Source of the DNA: Haliotis asinina
Taxonomy: Eukaryota; Mollusca; Gastropoda; Lepetellida; Haliotidae
NCBI RefSeq assembly: GCF_037392515.1
Contig: NC_090280.1
Location: forward strand, 18,850,001 to 18,914,000
Direction of reading: 5' to 3'
DNA: 64,000 bases
In this document: positions 22,215 to 34,000 of the stretch, in pieces
How positions within the stretch are numbered: the first letter of the stretch is position 1
How the letters are laid out: each line of letters starts with the position of its first letter
Program-made: the position numbers and the translations under genes
Notes under the pieces: model-generated
The model's input: the letters and a program-made list of their open reading frames with translations, nothing else
Told to the model about the DNA's origin: nothing
Databases searched by the model: none

Positions 22215-22465
22215 ACTAACATTTAGAGAGTTTTACACCGCTTTTAGCAGCATGCCAGCAATATCAAGGCGGTGGACACCAGAAAAGGGGCAAATCTTTA
22301 ACGGGTATTTCGAAGTGGAATGTATAAGAAAAGCAAGATTTATATATGTTAACATCTTTGTTGTGAATAACATAAAATTTCGGAGCAGGTGCTTGCTCCT
22401 TTATCATTGCTTTTGTTACCAGGGTCGTCGGCGTGATGAGTGACGCTTTAGCCACTCGCTGTACT
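22215..22465 (-). repeat. tRNA-derived SINE fragments, antisense, interrupted
   Basis: GAGTTTTACACCGCTTTTAG, CCAGCAATATCAAGGCGG, GGACACCAGAAA match the antisense tail. After about 135 unrelated bases, GGGTCGTCGGCGTGATGAG and GACGCTTTAGCCACT match the antisense head. Confidence 0.5.
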
Positions 22466-22539
22466 CACTCACACAATTACTGTGAGCCCTTTTCGTCATC
22501 GGTTGTCCCCACTCTACAGTAATCTCCAATAGTTCCTAT

Positions 22540-22612
22540 GTGTATTGGGTGGTGCGCTAGCGCAAGAGGAACGGTTCGATTCCCAATATGGGCCCCATCC
22601 GTGAAATTGATG
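22540..22612 (+). repeat. tRNA-like SINE head fragment
   Basis: GGGTGGTGCGCTAGCGCAAG and ACGGTTCGATTCCCAATATG give A- and B-box-like parts without a body. It is not a foldable tRNA gene. Confidence 0.45.
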
Positions 22613-23284
22613 AAATATTGGTAACAACGACGTAAACGTCACTCGATGCTGTTATTTGTCTAAAAATACACCAACTTCTCGGTAACATCTGTCATATATT
22701 AATTAAATTGTACAATACAGAGACACGAGCAAACACTATCTTTCCTAACATCAATCTTCACATTCCGGTTCACATTTTCCGTTATCCAAGGTTTCAATAA
22801 TGTAATGAATTGCAATTCATCCCATGGACCAATACTGCCCGTCTTCACTGTGTTCTAGCTAACCCTCGTGTACAAAACATTCTCTCTCTGTTGATAGAGA
22901 CACCACCGTGGTCAAAACGTGCAGGGCCACCTGGGCAACGGACTCCAATGTACCTCTGGCCACCCAGCCACAGATGGGTGCCCACTGCCAAAGGCATTTG
23001 AGAATCATGACTGCTCCTGAAATATCACAAACGTTGAATGCCATCGTGTATTTACAATAAGGGGCGGTAACTCAAATTCCACCCAAGCCAATGTATTATT
23101 GGGTTACCAATACACTGTTAATTGTTCCCACTTACAAACACAAGCGATATCACACACACATAAAAGTGATCACGGAATGCTGATATATCACATGAACTAG
23201 CTAATTTAGTTTATTGACGCTTTACCGAACTATATTACTTCTTTCAAGATGCTTCTTTAAGACCTTTCACTTCTTCATGATCAC
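22613..23284. other. Intergenic, nothing recognised
   Basis: Short open frames at 22810-23044 on both strands overlap each other and match nothing I know. It lies downstream of the GPCR stop and may include its 3' UTR. Confidence 0.4.
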
Positions 23285-23408
23285 AAAGGAACGGTGGGGT
23301 ACACCGATTCTCCACATGGGTACAATGTGTGAAGCACATTTAAGGTGTCTCCAGTCGTAACCCTGCTGGAATATTGCTAAAGTGGCGTAAAACCATACTC
23401 ACTCACTC
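23285..23408 (+). repeat. tRNA-derived SINE with head deletion
   Basis: GGTGGGGTACACCGATTC, TCCACATGGGTACAATGTG, TGCTGGAATATTGCTAAAG, GGCGTAAAACCATACTCACT. It overlaps the probable 3' UTR of the GPCR gene on the opposite strand. Confidence 0.8.
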
Positions 23409-23418
23409 CTCACGGTCA

Positions 23419-24312
23419 CTAAGGTAACGCTGAATGTAGAGACGGTTCAGTGGTGTGGGCAGTTGGTGAAACTACGTTTCGTATGCCCAGCAAAGCTTTC
23501 ACAGCATGGCGATATTCCCTCATCCTGTAGGTGTAAAGTACGAGATTCATACAGGTGCCCGTGAAGGGAAAAAGCCACCTAACCTGCCCCCAGAACCCCG
23601 TGTCAGTTATGAACGTATCCAGAAGAAGGACCACGATGACTGTTGACCATGACACTGCGTTTGTTAACCCGGTCATTACTGCAACCTGAGCTCTGCTCTC
23701 CTGGTTCCTGATGCCAAATCTTAAGTCACGTTTCAAATGACGTTTGCTCACAAAATAAACACGACAGTAAAAAATGCAGGTGACGGACAACAAAACAGTC
23801 AGGACAACAAGCTCTATGCTTATGGCCAGGGTTTTGTGATAAAAATATAACGTCCCACCGACACAACTTCGAAAAACACCAAATATCCAGCTCAGTACTG
23901 CCGCAATTAGGGCTGTGGTTGTCGTTACATGGCATTCGTAGAAAAAAGGACACTGTATTCCGAGAAATCGTTCACATGCTACGACAAAGATATTGTTCAA
24001 GGACAGATTGAAGGCCAGATGCAAAATAAGTGCCCTTGCCCTAGCAAAGACTTTGCGACAAAACAGATGCGGCAGAAAGTCAGAGATGATGTAGATGGGA
24101 AAGCCGATGAAGCCGTAGAAGAAGTCCCCCAAAGCCAGGTTGGTGAGGAGGACGTTGCAAGGCTTACGTAAGGATTTGAACTTTATGAAAGCAGCAATGA
24201 TAATGCCGTTGCCGAAGACGGAAACAATACTGACCACAGCGCCGACGATGGTGAGGGCGATCAAGTTGTTGCCACGGATCCGTTCTGGGATGGTACAGCT
24301 GGAGGTATTCAT
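23419..24312 (-). CDS. Class A (rhodopsin-like) GPCR, intronless, orphan
   Basis: 297 residues, seven hydrophobic segments at roughly 17-40, 53-76, 92-114, 130-150, 162-185, 208-232 and 240-262, so an integral plasma-membrane receptor. The N terminus has an NTS glycosylation site. TM1 has the conserved GN (SVFGNGIIIAA), TM2 has LALGDF in place of LAxxD, and TM3 ends CERFLGI, the E/DRY box. Cysteines in LFCRKVF and FRSCVGG could form the usual extracellular disulfide. TM6 has SWST without the CWxP proline and TM7 has NLVLY in place of NPxxY. The residue at the amine-binding position of TM3 is Leu, against an aminergic ligand. The short C tail contains LLGIRNVV. Single-exon receptors of this kind are expanded in lophotrochozoans. 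The ligand is unknown. The first ATG is taken as start. Confidence 0.9.
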   Translation of the reverse strand: MNTSSCTIPERIRGNNLIALTIVGAVVSIVSVFGNGIIIAAFIKFKSLRKPCNVLLTNLALGDFFYGFIGFPIYIISDFLPHLFCRKVFARARALILHLAFNLSLNNIFVVACERFLGIQCPFFYECHVTTTTALIAAVLSWIFGVFRSCVGGTLYFYHKTLAISIELVVLTVLLSVTCIFYCRVYFVSKRHLKRDLRFGIRNQESRAQVAVMTGLTNAVSWSTVIVVLLLDTFITDTGFWGQVRWLFPFTGTCMNLVLYTYRMREYRHAVKALLGIRNVVSPTAHTTEPSLHSALP

Positions 24313-24696
24313 ACTTTAAAGAGTTTCCAGTGTGTCCCACTAAATTTGTCAAATAGTTCACGCAACAACGTTTACTTATGTGTTACGTCAAACAAACTAG
24401 CCTACAATATTCCAGGAAACCGCTAACCCTCAGGTAGTTAGATACCGCAGTTACAGCTACAGGAAAAGCCTTTCCATTTCCACAGGAGAGTCTCGTCGGT
24501 TGTACTATTCCGGCAATATCAAGAGCATCTACAAGTCACCATAATTAGCGATGACACCGGTTCTTCTGGCGAAAAGGTGTGGGTATCCTTTTAGTTATTT
24601 ACCTGAAAACAAGGTGGCGCATGTAAAATATGGTGAGTATAACCATACTTTCCTCTGCATGTCTTCCATTAAAAAAAGATTACTGCGGACTATTTG

Positions 24697-24856
24697 TGGG
24701 CGGTAGGATAGTCTTGTGAGTAGAGCGTTAGCTCATCGCGCACGAAGACCTGGGTTCGATTTCCAGCATAGGTACAATTGTGAAGCCCATTTCTGAGCTC
24801 CCCCGTTATTGTTTAAATATTGCAGAAAGCGGCGTAAAACCGTACTCACATACTCA
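24697..24856 (+). repeat. tRNA-derived SINE, full length
   Basis: GTGGGCGGTAGGATAGTC, GAGTAGAGCGTTAGCTCATC, CTGGGTTCGATTTCCAGC (B box), GTACAATTGTGAAGCCC, GTTTAAATATTGCAGAAAGC, GGCGTAAAACCGTACTCAC. It forms an inverted pair with the next element. Confidence 0.85.
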
Positions 24857-24857
24857 T

Positions 24858-25007
24858 GTTTTTTACGCCTTTTTAGCAATTATCCAGTAATATCACGATG
24901 GGGGCACAAAGAATGGACTTCACACATTGTACCCATGTGGGGAATCGAACCCGGGTCTTCAGCGTGACGAGAGGACGCTTTATCCATCAGGCGACACCAC
25001 CGCTCCC
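24858..25007 (-). repeat. tRNA-derived SINE, full length, antisense
   Basis: TTTTTTACGCCTTTTTAGC, CACACATTGTACCCATGTGG, GAATCGAACCCGGGTCTTC (antisense B box), TTTATCCATCAGGCGACACC. It begins directly after the tail of the previous SINE, so the two are tail to tail. Confidence 0.85.
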
Positions 25008-25008
25008 A

Positions 25009-25920
25009 TATATTTGGAATAAGGTTTGCATAACACAATATAAAAAAAGAGTGACATAATCGCATAATCGTCGTATAAACATAGTCATTAGTGGTACATG
25101 TATGTGTTCAGCAATGTCTTAGACACAACACGGAACCAAATGCACTCAAATATTGTGATTCATATGAAGAACAGTGGACAGTTTCATTCCATGTAATGTA
25201 ACTAATGCGTACAAACCGATAAGGCTAAACGAACAAGTGAAATGTTCCTCGGCATCGGCACGTCACCTTTACTTCGACAAGTAACAGTTTTTCATTGCCA
25301 GTTAGAAAAATATTTTTTGACTAGGCCGAGTCCCGATCTTCCATATGCCCACTATAAGAATGAGTGTCTGTAAGAACGAGTGGGACTGAATCTGCACCTC
25401 ATTAGTACGTGCTTAACTTCCCAAGCTGTATTTCTGAGAGAGAAAAAACAAAACAAAAATGTGTGTTTTTTCTACCAATATTTTTTTAAAACAAAGTCCC
25501 ACCCCTGGAACCCTGTACTGCAGGCGTCCAGTGATAGTGAATTTGTACAGCGAGCGCGTCAGTGATAATGATAGGAGATTACGGACGCATGTGCATCGGT
25601 TGATGAAAATGTCTATTTATTGTCACAGACAAATCATAACTTCTAACTAAGCATAGTGCATGCATATGAAGGCATCAATGCATCTCCATATCATTCACAA
25701 TGTATGTAGGTGTAAAACTGAGCGAGTTATGATTACTAGCATTCTGTAACTCATAGAAACTTGATTGTGTCAATATAGATTTTTAAGGGAAGAAATAGGA
25801 AATATATTCATATATGCAAGAGTTTGGTGCTCATTTTGGTTAATTTTATAACATAGGAAAATATGGACTGGGCTTACAACGTGTACAATATGACCATCAC
25901 GTTTCAGCTCTGTAGTCTCA
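25009..25920. other. Intergenic, nothing recognised
   Basis: No coding signal with splice support. Short open frames at 25380-25650 overlap and include low-complexity runs. Confidence 0.45.
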
Positions 25921-25921
25921 C

Positions 25922-26070
25922 CCAAACTTCAGCAATATTCCAGCAATATCCCGCTAGAAAAACACCAGAAATAAGCTTCATACATTGTATCCATGTGTGG
26001 AATCGAACCCTGGTCTTCAACGTGACGAACAAATGCTTTAACCATTTGTCTACCCCGCCGTCCCTACAGG
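25922..26070 (-). repeat. tRNA-derived SINE, antisense
   Basis: CAGCAATATTCCAGCAATAT, CCATGTGTGGAATCGAACC, CTGGTCTTCAACGTGACG, TGCTTTAACCATTTGTCTAC. Full order present, diverged. Confidence 0.8.
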
Positions 26071-28020
26071 GAAGGGACTGATCTTGACAGGTAGCATAGA
26101 TAGGGTTGCATTGTAACAACTCACCAAAACAAGGTAAGATGGAACAAAATCCTGGTCCCACTTCATCCATCTTTCACTTTCATGCTAGAAGTCTACGATA
26201 CAAACTGCCTCGAATGTCTAAACAAAATTCTGAAAACGATGTAGAATGTAATGCATTGTGTTAAACTGGAACACACCTTGATAATTCTGTATGCACAAAT
26301 GATTTGAAATTAGACATTTGTCATTCTTCTTTTAGAAAGGAGAAATGTGTCGTTGATGTTTTTCTTAAAATATGTATTTCGAGATTTTCATGCCAAAGAA
26401 AGGTAATTATTACGAGATCAACACGAACATTCACTATAATCTGCACTAGATTATGCACCGCAATTATGTTGTTCGACTTGGCCATTTTAGTGAAGATTTT
26501 GCTCTGCGTGTAGAGCTGGCTCTCATATGAAGATTTATGTAAAACGAAGTAAAACCAGTTTCTTTTTGTGTGTTGGTTATCCCCGAGGTGTAGAACGATT
26601 GGTCTATCTTCAGTGAAAATAAACTACAATGAATACATTTGGATGCTGCTAGAATTATTTATACTTGTTTGAACCAATTTGCATCAACAAAATGTGCATA
26701 TTTCCAAATGGGATGGCTACCACTAAAGAGAACGAGTGAGTGAGTTAAAAGTTTTAGTCTTTTGGACAACATTTTAGCCATATGGTGACTAAAACAAGGT
26801 GTACATTCATGACACATAAACCGAGAATATTAAAAAAATAAAACATGTAGACGAACTACATTAACACAACCAGAATATCATACATACGGAAGTAAAAGCT
26901 GCCTGTACATCTAAAACTGTAGACAATACGATATGTAGCAGGCTACAGATCTCCAACAACTAAAGGTAGATCACCATCCTAAGGACCATGGGGGTTTACG
27001 GTACATTTACTTCCTACAAGGAACCAGATTTACACCATCACTTCACCCACTGGCGGTTGTGTTATTTATCTATTCACAAAGCATACTCATCAAAACTTAT
27101 CAAACAATTCGATTTCTTTTAAAAACCTAATAACTCGATAACAACTAGCATATAAAATAGATCCTTGACTGATGAAACAAAACCCGAAAAGAAGTAAGAT
27201 TGTACACAAGATAATACGTCATGAATGGCTATCATACCTAGATAATTTGCTGACCTACAAACGTTCAACTCCATCAAGTAATAACCTCCTCAACGAATTT
27301 AATATTACCGTTCCTTTTGCCAGACGTACGTCTATAAGTCAGGTATTGTAGATTCATGAAAATTATGGAATTCACCAAAAGGCAATGTTAACTGAATCTG
27401 AAACAAGAATCTATCCAAATGGTACTCGATGGCCAAAGTATTTCGTTGTTAGGCCTTTACTCTTTCATTTTAATTTATGGCTAGATGGTCTAAAATGGCT
27501 AGTTGCTGAAGGAATGTTGTAAATCTAGTTAGGGCCCATGCTTAGAATAATAAGTCGGCCAGGGGTGCGAGTAATAAATAAATGTACAGTGGGACCATGT
27601 TCTTTCTTTGCACTACATTCACCCGTGGTATTCAGATCAGATATTTTCAATGGTCCCTCCTCTCCATCATCCGTTTTCAAGATTTTTCCATGTGACTAGA
27701 AATTTCTAAAGGATCCCTTCAAAAGTGATTCTGACTGATTGCAAATACTTAATGTCATGTTAGATTATTCTAGTTTATGTGGCACAATGCCAAACATTGT
27801 GGAAAGATGTTGGTGTCTGCCTTTACTTTGATTATACTTTTTTGTATCTCTGTGAAACTGAATACAGTTTCCTTGAAAGAGTCCATTACAGGACAATAAC
27901 CACCCCTTACGGTATATTCCACGTTACCTGATCTGAAATTGATATCAATTGCTCTATTGAAATTCAGTTAATCAGCAATTTCAATACCCTAATACAGTTA
28001 TCATATCATATCATTAATTT
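26071..28020. other. AT-rich intergenic DNA left of the satellite
   Basis: No gene, RNA or named repeat recognised in about 1.95 kb apart from a short GAGTGAGTGAGTT at 26733, a possible SINE-tail scrap. The sequence just before the array (27960-28020) has no 23-bp periodicity. Confidence 0.5.
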
Positions 28021-31000
28021 CGTACTGAAAGTCACTATTACTGCGTCTTCAAATCACTACCACTGCTGTGTACTGATCACCACCACTGCTGCGTACTGAT
28101 CACCACCACTGCTGCGTACTGATCACCACCACTGCTGCGTACTGATCACCACCACTGCTGCGTACTGATCACCACCACTGCTGCGCACTGATCACGACCA
28201 CTGCTGTGTACTGATCGCGACCACTGCTGTGTACTGATCACGACCACTGCTGTGTACTGATCACCACCACTTCTGTGCACTGATCACCACCACTGCTGTG
28301 TACTGATCACCACCACTGCTGTGTACTGATCACCACCACTGCTGTGTACTGATCACGACCACTGCTGTGTACTGATCACGACCACTGCTGTGTACTGATC
28401 ACCACCACTGCTGTGTACTGATCACCACCACTGCTGTGTACTGATCACGACCACTGCTGTGTACTGATCACCACCACTGCTGTGTACTGATCACCACCAC
28501 TGCTGTGTACTGATCACCACCACTGCTGTGTACTGATCACGACCACTGCTGTGTACTGATCACGACCACTGCTGTGTACTGATCACGACCACTGCTGTGT
28601 ACTGATCACGACCACTGCTGTGTACTGATCACGACCACTGCTGTGTACTGATCACCACCACTGCTGTGTACTGATCACGACCACTGCTGTGTACTGATCA
28701 CGACCACTGCTGTGTACTGATCACCACCACTGCTGTGTACTGATCACGACCACTGCTGTGTACTGATCACGACCACTGCTGTGCACTGATCACGACCACT
28801 GCTGTGTACTGATCACCACCACTGCTGTGCACTGATCACGACCACTGCTGTGTACTGATCACCACCACTGCTGTGTACTGATCACGACCACTGCTGTGTA
28901 CTGATCACGACCACTGCTGTGTACTGATCACGACCACTGCTGTGTACTGATTACGACCACAGCTGTGTACTGATCACCACCACTGCTGTGTACTGATCAC
29001 GACCACTGCTGTGTACTGATCACGACCACTGCTGTGTACTGATTACGACCACAGCTGTGTACTGATCACCACCACTGCTGTGTACTGATCACGACCACTG
29101 CTGTGTACTGATCACCACCACTGCTGTGTACTGATCACGACCACTGCTGTGTACTGATCACCACCACTGCTGTGTACTGATTACGACCACAGATGTGTAC
29201 TGATCACCACCACTGCTGTGTACTGATCACGACCACTGCTGTGTACTGATCACCACCACTGCTGTGTACTGATCACGACCACTGCTGTGTACTGATCACG
29301 ACCACTGCTGTGTACTGATCACGACCACTGCTGTGTACTGATCACGACCACTGCTGTGTACTGATCACCACCACTGCTGTGTACTGATCACCACCACTGC
29401 TGTGTACTGATCGCTACCACTGCTGTGTACTGATCCCGACCACTGCTGTGTACTGATCACGACCACTGCTGTGTACTGATCACCACCACTGCTGTGTACT
29501 GATCACGACCACTGCTGTGTACTGATCACGACCACTGCTGTGTACTGATCACCACCACTGCTGTGTACTGATCACCACCACTGCTGTGTACTGATCACGA
29601 CCACTGCTGTGTACTGATCACGACCACTGCTGTGTACTGATCACGACCACTGCTGTTTACTGATCACGACCACTGCTGTTTACTGATCACGACCACTGCT
29701 GTGTACTGATCACCACCACTGCTGTGTACTGATCACGACCACTGCTGTGTACTGATCACGACCACTGCTGTGTACTGATCACGACCACTGCTGTGTACTG
29801 ATCACCACCACTGCTGTGCACTGATCCCCACCACTGCTGTGTACTGATCGCGACCACTGCTGTTTACTGATCACGACCACTGCTGTTTACTGATCACGAC
29901 CACTGCTGTGTACTGATCACCACCACTGCTGTGTACTGATCACGACCACTGCTGTGTACTGATCACGACCACTGCTGTGTACTGATCACCACCACTGCTG
30001 TGCACTGATCACGACCACTGCTGTGTACTGATCACGACCACTGCTGTTTACTGATCACCACCACTGCTGTGTACTGATCACGACCACTGCTGTGTACTGA
30101 TCACGACCACTGCTGTTTACTGATCACCACCACTGCTGTGTACTGATCACGACCACTGCTGTGTACTGATCACCACCACTGCTGTGCACTGATCACCACC
30201 ACTGCTGTGTACTGATCGCGACCACTGCTGTTTACTGATCACGACCACTGCTGTTTACTGATCACGACCACTGCTGTGTACTGATCACCACCACTGCTGT
30301 GTACTGATCACGACCACTGCTGTTTACTGACCACGACCACTGCTGTTTACTGATCACGACCACTGCTGTGTACTGATCACCACCACTGCTGTGTACTGAT
30401 CACGACCACTGCTGTGTACTGATCACGACCACTGCTGTGTACTGATCACGACCACTGCTGTGTACTGATCACCACCACTGCTGTGTACTGATCACGACCA
30501 CTGCTGTGTACTGATCACCACCACTGCTGCGTACTGATCACCACCACTGCTGCGTACTGATCACCACTACTGCTGTGTACTGATCACCACCACTGCTGCG
30601 TACTGATCACCACCACTGCTGCGTACTGATCACGACCACTGCTGTGTACTGATCACGACCACTGCTGTGTACTGATCACCACCACTGCTGTGTACTGATC
30701 ACGACCACTGCTGTTTACTGATCACCACTACTGCTGTGTACTGATCACCACCACTGCTGTGTACTGATCACCACCACTGCTGTGTACTGATCACCACCAC
30801 TGCTGTGTACTGATCACCACCACTGCTGTGTACTGATCACCACCACTGCTGTGTACTGATCACCACCACTGCTGTGTACTGATCACGACCACTGCTGTGT
30901 ACTGATCACCACCACTGCTGTGTACTGATCACCACCACTGCTGTGTACTGATCACCACCACTGCTGTGTACTGATCACCACCACTGCTGTGTACTGATCA

Positions 31001-34000
31001 CGACCACTGGTGTGTACTGATCACCACCACTGCTGTGTACTGATCACCACCACTGCTGTGTACTGATCACCACCACTGCTGTGTACTGATCACCACCACT
31101 GCTGTGTACTGATCACCACCACTGCTGTGTACTGATCACCACCACTGCTGTGCACTGATCACGACCACTGCTGTGTACTGATCACCACCACTGCTGTGTA
31201 CTGATCACGACCACTGCTGTGTACTGATCACCACCACTGCTGTGTACTGATCACCACCACTGCTGTGTACTGATCACCACCACTGCTGTGTACTGATCAC
31301 CACCACTGCTGTGTACTGATCACGACCACTGCTGTGTACTGATCACCACCACTGCTGTGTACTGATCACCACCACTGCTGTGTACTGATCACCACCACTG
31401 CTGTGTACTGATCACGACCACTGCTGTGTACTGATCACCACCACTGCTGTGTACTGATCACGACCACTGCTGTGTACTGATCACCACCACTGCTGTGTAC
31501 TGATCACGACCACTGCTGTGTACTGATCACCACCACTGCTGTGTACTGATCACCACCACTGCTTTGTACTGATCACGACCACTGCTGTGTACTGATCACC
31601 ACCACTGCTGTGTACTGATCACGACCACTGCTGTGTACTGATCACCACCACTGCTGTGTACTGATCACGACCACTGCTGTGTACTGATCACCACCACTGC
31701 TGTGTACTGATCACGACCACTGCTGTGTACTGATCACCACCACTGCTGTGTACTGATCACGACCACTGCTGTGTACTGATCACGACCACTGCTGTGTACT
31801 GATCACCACCACTGCTGTGTACTGATCACCACCACTGCTGTGTACTGATCACGACCACTGCTGTGTACTGATCACCACCACTGCTGTGTACTGATCACCA
31901 CCACTGCTGTGTACTGATCACCACCACTGCTGTGTACTGATCACCACCACTGCTGTGTACTGATCACCACCACTGCTGTGTACTGATCACCACCACTGCT
32001 GTGTACTGATCACCACCACTGCTGTGTACTGATCACCACCACTGCTGTGTACTGATCACCACCACTGCTGTGTACTGATCACCACCACTGCTGTGTACTG
32101 ATCACCACCACTGCTGTGTACTGATCACCACCACTGCTGTGTACTGATCACCACCACTGCTGTGTACTGATCACCACCACTGCTGTGTACTGATCACCAC
32201 CACTGCTGTGTACTGATCACGACCACTGCTGTGTACTGATCACCACCACTGCTGTGTACTGATCACCACCACTGCTGTGTACTGATCACCACCACTGCTG
32301 TGTACTGATCACCACCACTGCTGTGTACTGATCACCACCACTGCTGTGTACTGATCACCACCACTGCTGTGTACTGATCACCACCACTGCTGTGTACTGA
32401 TCACGACCACTGCTGTGTACTGATCACGACCACTGCTGTGTACTGATCACGACCACTGCTGTGTACTGATCACGACCACTGCTGTGTACTGATCACGACC
32501 ACTGCTGTGTACTGATCACCACCACTGCTGTGTACTGATCACGACCACTGCTGTGTACTGATCACCACCACTGCTGTGTACTGATCACGACCACTGCTGT
32601 GTACTGATCACCACCACTGCTGTGTACTGATCACGACCACTGCTGTGTACTGATCACCACCACTGCTGTGTACTGATCACCACCACTGCTTTGTACTGAT
32701 CACCACCACTGCTGTGTACTGATCACCACCACTGCTGTGTACTGATCACGACCACTGCTGTGTACTGATCACCACCACTGCTGTGTACTGATCACGACCA
32801 CTGCTGTGTACTGATCACCACCACTGCTGTGTACTGATCACGACCACTGCTGTGTACTGATCACCACCACTGCTGTGTACTGATCACGACCACTGCTGTG
32901 TACTGATCACCACCACTGCTGTGTACTGATCACCACCACTGCTGTGTACTGATCACCACCACTGCTGTGTACTGATCACGACCACTGCTGTGTACTGATC
33001 ACCACCACTGCTGTGTACTGATCACCACCACTGCTGTGTACTGATCACCACCACTGCTGTGTACTGATCACCACCACTGCTGTGTACTGATCACCACCAC
33101 TGCTGTGTACTGATCACCACCACTGCTGTGTACTGATCACCACCACTGCTGTGTACTGATCACCACCACTGCTGTGTACTGATCACGACCACTGCTGTGT
33201 ACTGATCACCACCACTGCTGTGTACTGATCACCACCACTGCTGTGTACTGATCACCACCACTGCTGTGTACTGATCACGACCACTGCTGTGTACTGATCA
33301 CGACCACTGCTGTGTACTGATCACCACCACTGCTGTGTACTGATCACGACCACTGCTGTGTACTGATCACGACCACTGCTGTGTACTGATCACCACCACT
33401 GCTGTGTACTGATCACCACCACTGCTGTGTACTGATCACGACCACTGCTGTGTACTGATCACCACCACTGCTGTGTACTGATCACCACCACTGCTGTGTA
33501 CTGATCACCACCACTGCTGTGTACTGATCACCACCACTGCTGTGTACTGATCACCACCACTGCTGTGTACTGATCACCACCACTGCTGTGTACTGATCAC
33601 CACCACTGCTGTGTACTGATCACCACCACTGCTGTGTACTGATCACCACCACTGCTGTGTACTGATCACGACCACTGCTGTGTACTGATCACCACCACTG
33701 CTGTGTACTGATCACCACCACTGCTGTGTACTGATCACCACCACTGCTGTGTACTGATCACGACCACTGCTGTGTACTGATCACGACCACTGCTGTGTAC
33801 TGATCACCACCACTGCTGTGTACTGATCACCACCACTGCTGTGTACTGATCACGACCACTGCTGTGTACTGATCACCACCACTGCTGTGTACTGATCACC
33901 ACCACTGCTGTGTACTGATCACCACCACTGCTGTGTACTGATCACCACCACTGCTGTGTACTGATCACGACCACTGCTGTGTACTGATCACGACCACTGC

